The notes beneath the pieces are model-generated. The model made no database searches. It was not told the origin of the DNA and saw nothing but the letters and a program-made list of their open reading frames with translations. A program made the position numbers and the translations under genes. From Symbiodinium microadriaticum (lineage: Eukaryota; Sar; Dinophyceae; Suessiales; Symbiodiniaceae): a stretch of 64,000 nucleotides of DNA. Positions 59,317 to 64,000 of this stretch are shown here, piece by piece (within the stretch, counting starts at the first letter, position 1; each line of letters starts with the position of its first letter). The stretch covers positions 735,378-799,377 of the forward strand of contig LSRX01000056.1 of assembly GCA_001939145.1 (NCBI GenBank). Reading direction: 5' to 3'.

Positions 59317-62199
59317 CTACTTCACTTGGTTTCCTTTCAGGAAATCGTCGATACTGCCAACTGCTGTTTTACCTTGTTGCTTTGATTTCTTTGCACTAAC
59401 GAAGTTCTTGTCAAAGGCAATGGACCAATGCCACGTATTGAGGAATTTAAGAAGGCCGATTCTGGCCTCTGCCTTCTTCTTGGTAAGAGCATCGCCTAAG
59501 TCATAATCACTTGCGACCCATCGGAGTTCGCACCGAACTCGCTTCAAATTGTCCCGTAACTGGAAAGCCTGCAAGGCCGAGCGTAAATTGCTCAGTCCCA
59601 ACAGTGGACTCTCGTTGACCTCGACGGCGTCGTAGCCTCCACGGGAATCTGTACAGAGAACTTCACGAATCTGTAGAGCCTGTCGCTCAGATGCAGCTAC
59701 TAGATTCTCGCGTCCATCTGTAGTCTCATGAGCTCCATGAAGTTCTGTCCACAACAACCGTGACCTGAAGTTCTGGTCCTCGGCCTCCAGGATACTCTGA
59801 ACTTCTGCATCGTTGGAACCCACCGCCTTTCGCTGTAGCTTCCAGGTGCGCCAGGCAATAAGAGTCATTGGACATACCTGGCCGAGGAGGCTTTCGGGGC
59901 CTGCGATCAAAGTGACCATGCCTCCAGTCGATCCACCGCGTGGTCGGTTGCAATGGGCTTGATCTCCCATCGACACAAAGACGAGCTCTGACCAATGGTG
60001 AGCTGTAGGCAGTCGAAAGAATCGAAGCTTCGTGCATCCACGACGGACTTCTCCCAGCATCTCTTGAATCTCGCGTGCATGTGATAAAGCTCCTTGAACC
60101 ACAATCTCTGTGAGGAGGAGGTTACACCGGGCACATAATTGTGGTTGAGTTTGAAACCCCAGCCACTGTAGCGCTCCCAATGTCGTACGACAAGCTGCAA
60201 CTTCCTGGGATCGTAGAGGACCATCTTCACGAAGTCGTTCAGGGCTGATCTCGAGGTCGGGTATGCCCTCCGCGTAGTAGGACTGGTCCACCTCGATGTA
60301 GAACTCACCATCAGACTTTACGATCGTGGTCACGTCGGTTCCGGCGTGCCTGTAGTTGCCCTTTTTGGCTGTGCCCCACTTGTAGGCATTGTCGACCTTG
60401 TTCTTGATCTCGTTCCACTCATCGCTCTTGTCACCAATGCGATGAAAATCATCCACGTGGCCACCCATCGCGCCAATGACCTTCGGATGGCTGCCATCCA
60501 TGACATCCTTGGACTTCCAAATCCACAAGCATCGCTCAGCTAGGACTGGATGTCCTCCCAATGACGTCAAAGTCTTGTGAAGGTCCAACCAAAGGCCACG
60601 TGGTGCCGTTGTCGATCCGTAGATGTTCCTCAAGATCCGCATGATGCCTTCTTCTCCCACTTGTAGTGCGTCCCGTAGTTCTTGAACTCCTGTTGTCCAA
60701 AGTTTGGCATCGGCCTCCGTAGGCTGCGTTTGAAGAAACGCAGTAGCCAGGTCTAGACCTTCTAGAGGCCATTGATGTTGTGCTGACATCTGGTACAAGA
60801 GGTTTCGGCCCAAGAGCGACTGTACGGGCGCAGAGGTTTTGTTGAAGTTGCGATCGAGCAAATTCGGGTGCTGAAATCCTAGGAGGATTATTCTTGCTTT
60901 CGCTTTGCGACGTCCAGCTTTATCATGAAGCGTGTCTGGGTTGCCCCGGGCATCTCGTAGAGCTTCCTCATGATCTTCCGGAGGCACCAGCTTCCATGTT
61001 AACACCCAACGGGCCTTGACAATGCGCTGGGTATCAAAAGCCTCCTTGATCTCGGAATCAGAGAGGCATCGACGAACCGCTTCATTGGACAAGAAGGATC
61101 CGACCTCCTTCGTCTTGGCACGGGCAAACAGCTGGCGTTCATGTGGAGGGAGTTTGGTTAAGACCACCTCTGAATCCTTCATCTTCTTGACCAGAAATGC
61201 TTGAGGGTTGTTGATGAGCATCTTCTGCTGCCGGTTCGAGGTGATCGGGCCAATGTCGAACTCAATCTTGAGGAAATCATGGGTCTCCTCAAAGGCCGTG
61301 AAGATGTCCATCTCCTTTTCCTCAATGGCTGCTTGCATGTAGAGCTCCTCCACCCATGTGGTCTTAGTCCACTCTGTAGCCGCCAAGTCTTCCAAACCAG
61401 TTTTGGCCCGTTTAGACACTGGTGCCTCTTCTACTGGTATTTGATGGCTCGGTGTGGTTGTCGATGAGGTAGCTGGTTGTCGTCCAGGAAGATCATCGAC
61501 GTAGTCGTTCACTGCCTCGGGTTCCACTTGTAGTCGATCACGTACTGGATCATCTGTCCACTCTCCAGGTTTGAAGGTTGTCTTTTGTCGCACTCGACGG
61601 AGAGGAACTTGAACAGTCGTTGGATCGGGCTGTTGTGGAAGATCAGGTAGTTCAACTTCTTCCTCGCCAGGTTCCTCATTCACCACATCGTGATATTCTC
61701 GCTTGGGAAGGATATCCGCCAAGGTTTTCCACCGACTGACATCTTCGGTCCCCATGGTCTCATACATGAACTTCTCGGTCTCTGTAGCGTGACGTACCGA
61801 GTGGACCGAGCATCGATAAAGCTGGGACCCAATGAGCACCCACACGATGTGGCGACGTTGATCTCCTTCTTGTTGTTGAGGTAGAACTTCATGGAAAACC
61901 ACCCGACCAGGACCTATCCAGTGAGGTCTCCCTGACTTCTTGGACCCTCCTCTGGGACCTTTGTACAGCTCGGATGGCCATTGTTTTCGCCAAATCTTCA
62001 CAAGGTCCATCTCCTTGAATTCTCGTAGAGGTTGGCGAACCGTAGTGTTGGCCAACTTGGACAAAGCTCGTCTTGCCCTCGTTTTCCGTGCTGCCTTGCA
62101 GTCACCAGCGCGGTGAAGTCCTGCTGCTGGGACCTTGGAAGCGAGGCAAAGGTCCGGTAGTCCTCGTCGGTGATGTTGTAGTTCTGACCAAAGACCCAT
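59317..62199 (-). CDS. Copia-type reverse transcriptase and RNase H (pol, second part)
   Basis: Open frame of 960 codons ending at 59317. Codons up to about 36 (62199 to about 62092) are out of frame with the real protein; from there the frame continues the integrase ORF after a one-base-type shift near 62060-62110. The reverse transcriptase resembles RVT_2: conserved block around 395-440 (RWVLTWKLVPPED ... KARIILLGFQHP), catalytic LDLATAFLQ at 482-490 with D483, LRNIYGSTTAPRGLW at 523-537, and HVDD at 581-584 where copia elements usually have YVDD. RNase H follows with acidic residues near D746, E799 (NDAEV), D851 (TDSRGG) and D900. These enzymes copy element RNA into DNA and remove the RNA strand. 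All catalytic residues seem kept. Confidence 0.9.
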   Translation of the reverse strand: MGLWSELQHHRRGLPDLCLASKVPAAGLHRAGDCKAARKTRARRALSKLANTTVRQPLREFKEMDLVKIWRKQWPSELYKGPRGGSKKSGRPHWIGPGRVVFHEVLPQQQEGDQRRHIVWVLIGSQLYRCSVHSVRHATETEKFMYETMGTEDVSRWKTLADILPKREYHDVVNEEPGEEEVELPDLPQQPDPTTVQVPLRRVRQKTTFKPGEWTDDPVRDRLQVEPEAVNDYVDDLPGRQPATSSTTTPSHQIPVEEAPVSKRAKTGLEDLAATEWTKTTWVEELYMQAAIEEKEMDIFTAFEETHDFLKIEFDIGPITSNRQQKMLINNPQAFLVKKMKDSEVVLTKLPPHERQLFARAKTKEVGSFLSNEAVRRCLSDSEIKEAFDTQRIVKARWVLTWKLVPPEDHEEALRDARGNPDTLHDKAGRRKAKARIILLGFQHPNLLDRNFNKTSAPVQSLLGRNLLYQMSAQHQWPLEGLDLATAFLQTQPTEADAKLWTTGVQELRDALQVGEEGIMRILRNIYGSTTAPRGLWLDLHKTLTSLGGHPVLAERCLWIWKSKDVMDGSHPKVIGAMGGHVDDFHRIGDKSDEWNEIKNKVDNAYKWGTAKKGNYRHAGTDVTTIVKSDGEFYIEVDQSYYAEGIPDLEISPERLREDGPLRSQEVAACRTTLGALQWLGFQTQPQLCARCNLLLTEIVVQGALSHAREIQEMLGEVRRGCTKLRFFRLPTAHHWSELVFVSMGDQAHCNRPRGGSTGGMVTLIAGPESLLGQVCPMTLIAWRTWKLQRKAVGSNDAEVQSILEAEDQNFRSRLLWTELHGAHETTDGRENLVAASERQALQIREVLCTDSRGGYDAVEVNESPLLGLSNLRSALQAFQLRDNLKRVRCELRWVASDYDLGDALTKKKAEARIGLLKFLNTWHWSIAFDKNFVSAKKSKQQGKTAVGSIDDFLKGNQVK

Positions 62200-64000
62200 T
62201 GATACGATGAGAACCCGGCTGTATACTCAGTAGAGTTCAAAGCCGCAGCCGCCAGGTGTAAGGTCACGGCTGGCTCTTGATCCAACGCCTCCATCTGTAT
62301 GGCGGTAGCCGTACTCTTAACATCTTGCACCGCTGCCTCTGCAACACCATGACTCCAGTGTTCCTTCTCTGCGATGAAGTGGGGAGCGATGTTCACGCTG
62401 GACAGGAACTCATGCATCTTCAGGGATGTAAACGTCTTGGCAGAATCCATGATGGCAATCTTTGGTTTTGGGAATACACTCAACCATCTCTCCGAAAAGG
62501 CGTGAATCACCGCATCCGCTGACTCAGCATCCATTGCCATGATGTCGTAGACCTTGATGGGCGCAACAATCCTGAACTTTGTGGCAAAGTCCATAAACAG
62601 AATGAACTTCATCTTCTGTTTCGTCCCTGGAATTGGCCACTCAGCAGCATCGATGGTCACTGCCTGCCAAGCGCGGTACATAGGCGATGTGCTGGCTGGT
62701 GGCACTTGTCCCGAGCTCACACTCCCCTGTTTGTTCGCCTCACAAGCTGGGCACCTGTGCCCAAGAGCCACCTGCACCTTCCACTTGGGATGTCCACCAT
62801 CTGAAACGATATGAGCAAGGTTGCGGTTGGTAGGGTGCCCTGCTGCTCGATGAAATTTTGCCACCTTGGATACCCACGTCCTGTACTCATCACGAGACAC
62901 CCCCTCTGGAAGCGATGCTGAAGAATCATCAACTGGACCCTGGGTGAGAGCTTCAGGACGTCGGGATTCTGAAGAGTCTAAATCTTCCGATGTCTCCTGG
63001 GTGAGAGCTTCAGGACGTTGGGATTCTGACGAGTACAAACTGCCTTGTCGAGCACTGGGTGGTTGTGGTTCTCGTAAGGATTTCGAAGGAAGCCCGTTCG
63101 CAATCAAGAAGCGTTTGTCCTCCTCTGACAGCCATGGTGCCAATCTCGTTGTATAGGCTGACAGGCTGATCCGAAATCCCGTCCAAGATTCGGACGCATG
63201 CATCTGGTTCGGATTGAAGATGACGAAACGTCCCCTTGTGGGTGCCACGTACCCTTTGAAATAACCACGTCCAGGAACATATCGACGACAGGTTCGTTCT
63301 GATTCGGGAGGTTGACCAGATAGCCATAGTCCACCTTGAGAAAAGTCGCCAAAGCATGTAAGAATGTTTTGGCTCCCCTTGAGATTGTGATGATCACAAT
63401 GTGGTAGTACACGGGTATTGAAGGTGATCATAATGCTTGACCATTGTTGTTGTGGTAGATGATGTCGTAGAAACGAGTTAAGGTACTGAAAAAGCTCTGG
63501 GTTCTTGTAGGTGATGTTGTGGACTCCTGTGAAGGAACCATGGGAGTAGGCTCCAAGATTGAAGCTTGTAGTGCCCGTTATTGTGCCGCGAGAATGAGGA
63601 TTCTTCGCAAGTCGTTGTTGAAGAACTTGTTGTAGTGCATACAGTATTCTTTCACAATCTGTAAAGTCGAACTGCTGCCGCATCCGAGCCTCTCGAGCAA
63701 AGTGTTCAACTTGAACTCGGACTTGTTCATGAAGAAAAGCCTCTTGTAGAGGGGAATCCTCCTGGCCATCAGACTCCATGGTAGCTTCATGAAATTGTAG
63801 TTCATCATGTTCGAGTGGTGGTCCAAGATCATCTCCATCACATAAAGCTGGCAGATCATGTCGTAGGTGAAGAAGTTGTTGATGTCGCACAGGTGCGGCC
63901 TCATCGCGCCAAGCTCGAGTTATGGACTCAACCATGCGCCAGGGGTAGTAGGCCGCCTGCGTGTGTTCCATACTTTGAAGATCAGCGTGCGGATGAAGTC
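61998..64000 (-). CDS. TET/JBP-like dioxygenase fused to copia-type integrase (pol, first part, partial)
   Basis: The frame is open to the window edge, so the N-terminus is unknown; numbering here starts at the ATG at 63971. Residues about 125-280 form a 2-oxoglutarate/Fe(II) oxygenase of TET/JBP type: HCDHHNLKGSQNILTCFGDF (191-210) gives the H-x-D iron ligands H191 and D193 plus the HN..GS signature, followed by GGLWL. MHASESWTGFRISLSAYTT (257-275) gives the distal H258 and the 2-oxoglutarate arginine R267. A linker with a duplicated SES(Q/R)RPEALTQ motif follows. Then the HHCC zinc domain (H374, H379, C407, C410) and an integrase core with D441 (TIDAAEW), D509 (IMDSAKTF) and E545 (HGVAEAAV), exactly DD35E. 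The frame is lost near 62090 and ends at 61998. Confidence 0.88.
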   Translation of the reverse strand, partial: LHPHADLQSMEHTQAAYYPWRMVESITRAWRDEAAPVRHQQLLHLRHDLPALCDGDDLGPPLEHDELQFHEATMESDGQEDSPLQEAFLHEQVRVQVEHFAREARMRQQFDFTDCERILYALQQVLQQRLAKNPHSRGTITGTTSFNLGAYSHGSFTGVHNITYKNPELFQYLNSFLRHHLPQQQWSSIMITFNTRVLPHCDHHNLKGSQNILTCFGDFSQGGLWLSGQPPESERTCRRYVPGRGYFKGYVAPTRGRFVIFNPNQMHASESWTGFRISLSAYTTRLAPWLSEEDKRFLIANGLPSKSLREPQPPSARQGSLYSSESQRPEALTQETSEDLDSSESRRPEALTQGPVDDSSASLPEGVSRDEYRTWVSKVAKFHRAAGHPTNRNLAHIVSDGGHPKWKVQVALGHRCPACEANKQGSVSSGQVPPASTSPMYRAWQAVTIDAAEWPIPGTKQKMKFILFMDFATKFRIVAPIKVYDIMAMDAESADAVIHAFSERWLSVFPKPKIAIMDSAKTFTSLKMHEFLSSVNIAPHFIAEKEHWSHGVAEAAVQDVKSTATAIQMEALDQEPAVTLHLAAAALNSTEYTAGFSSYQWVFGQNYNITDEDYRTFASLPRSQQQDFTALVTARQHGKRGQDELCPSWPTLRFANLYENSRRWTL

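Larger units (their letters stand above)
59317..64000 (-). mobile_element. Ty1/copia-like LTR retrotransposon with oxygenase domain, partial
   Basis: Domain order integrase before reverse transcriptase and RNase H is that of Ty1/copia. No gag is seen in the window before the oxygenase; gag and the 5' LTR would lie beyond 64000. One frameshift near 62090 separates integrase from reverse transcriptase, so this copy is probably recently inactivated, or the base is a sequencing error. It is inserted next to, or in, the degenerate minisatellite. Confidence 0.85.

Noticed and set aside
63578..63904. 108-codon minus-strand frame overlapping the oxygenase ORF
   Set aside because: Shadow frame of the oxygenase coding sequence; no domain.

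Overview
The window looks like nuclear DNA of a dinoflagellate, probably in or near Symbiodiniaceae/Suessiales. The reasons are: a relic of the dinoflagellate spliced leader at 27553-27573; interstitial repeats of the plant-type telomere unit CCCTAAA; very long simple repeats; genes split into many small exons that all lie on one strand for about 25 kb; and a copia-type retrotransposon carrying a TET/JBP-like dioxygenase. The sequence is a scaffold with one N gap (10424-10496). No rRNA, tRNA or CRISPR array was seen. Species cannot be fixed from the sequence alone.

Layout. 1-3238 is a perfect GTGCGT hexamer array. 3.9-29.0 kb is a head-to-tail array of multi-exon genes, all on the minus strand. 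I rebuilt parts of at least five: a membrane-protein gene (3.9-5.8 kb), an unrecognised gene (6.5-9.2 kb), one ending at 12775, an 18986-24488 antiporter-like membrane protein, and a charged RE/RD-rich protein ending at 27776. Exon joins were accepted mainly where GT/GC..AG borders and reading phase agree, so many exons are surely missing. A GC-rich decayed coding block between two direct repeats (10.65-12.29 kb) and an AT-rich island (9.7-10.3 kb) interrupt this array, and a 1.1-kb tetranucleotide tract (17.9-18.9 kb) follows the antiporter gene.

31-52 kb is repeat-built: a gag zinc-knuckle relic, then a large duplicated block (32834-41757 and 45091-52277). The block carries an intronless coiled-coil gene in three copies plus a fourth fragment. 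Only the copy at 39287-40480 is intact. The copy at 37062 is broken by a nested fold-back insertion and the copy at 49439 by a mid-gene indel. Degenerate telomere-like sequence lies between the two blocks.

52.9-54.1 kb holds plus-strand coding pieces. 56.4-59.05 kb is repeat DNA: a microsatellite, an inverted/tandem cluster, and a 1.4-kb degenerate minisatellite based on ATAGAATACCTT. 59317-64000 is a minus-strand copia-like pol running off the right edge. It reads TET/JBP-like oxygenase, HHCC zinc domain, DD35E integrase, then after one frameshift reverse transcriptase and RNase H. This fusion of a base-oxidising type of domain to an integrase is the most striking item, because dinoflagellate DNA is known to contain 5-hydroxymethyluracil.
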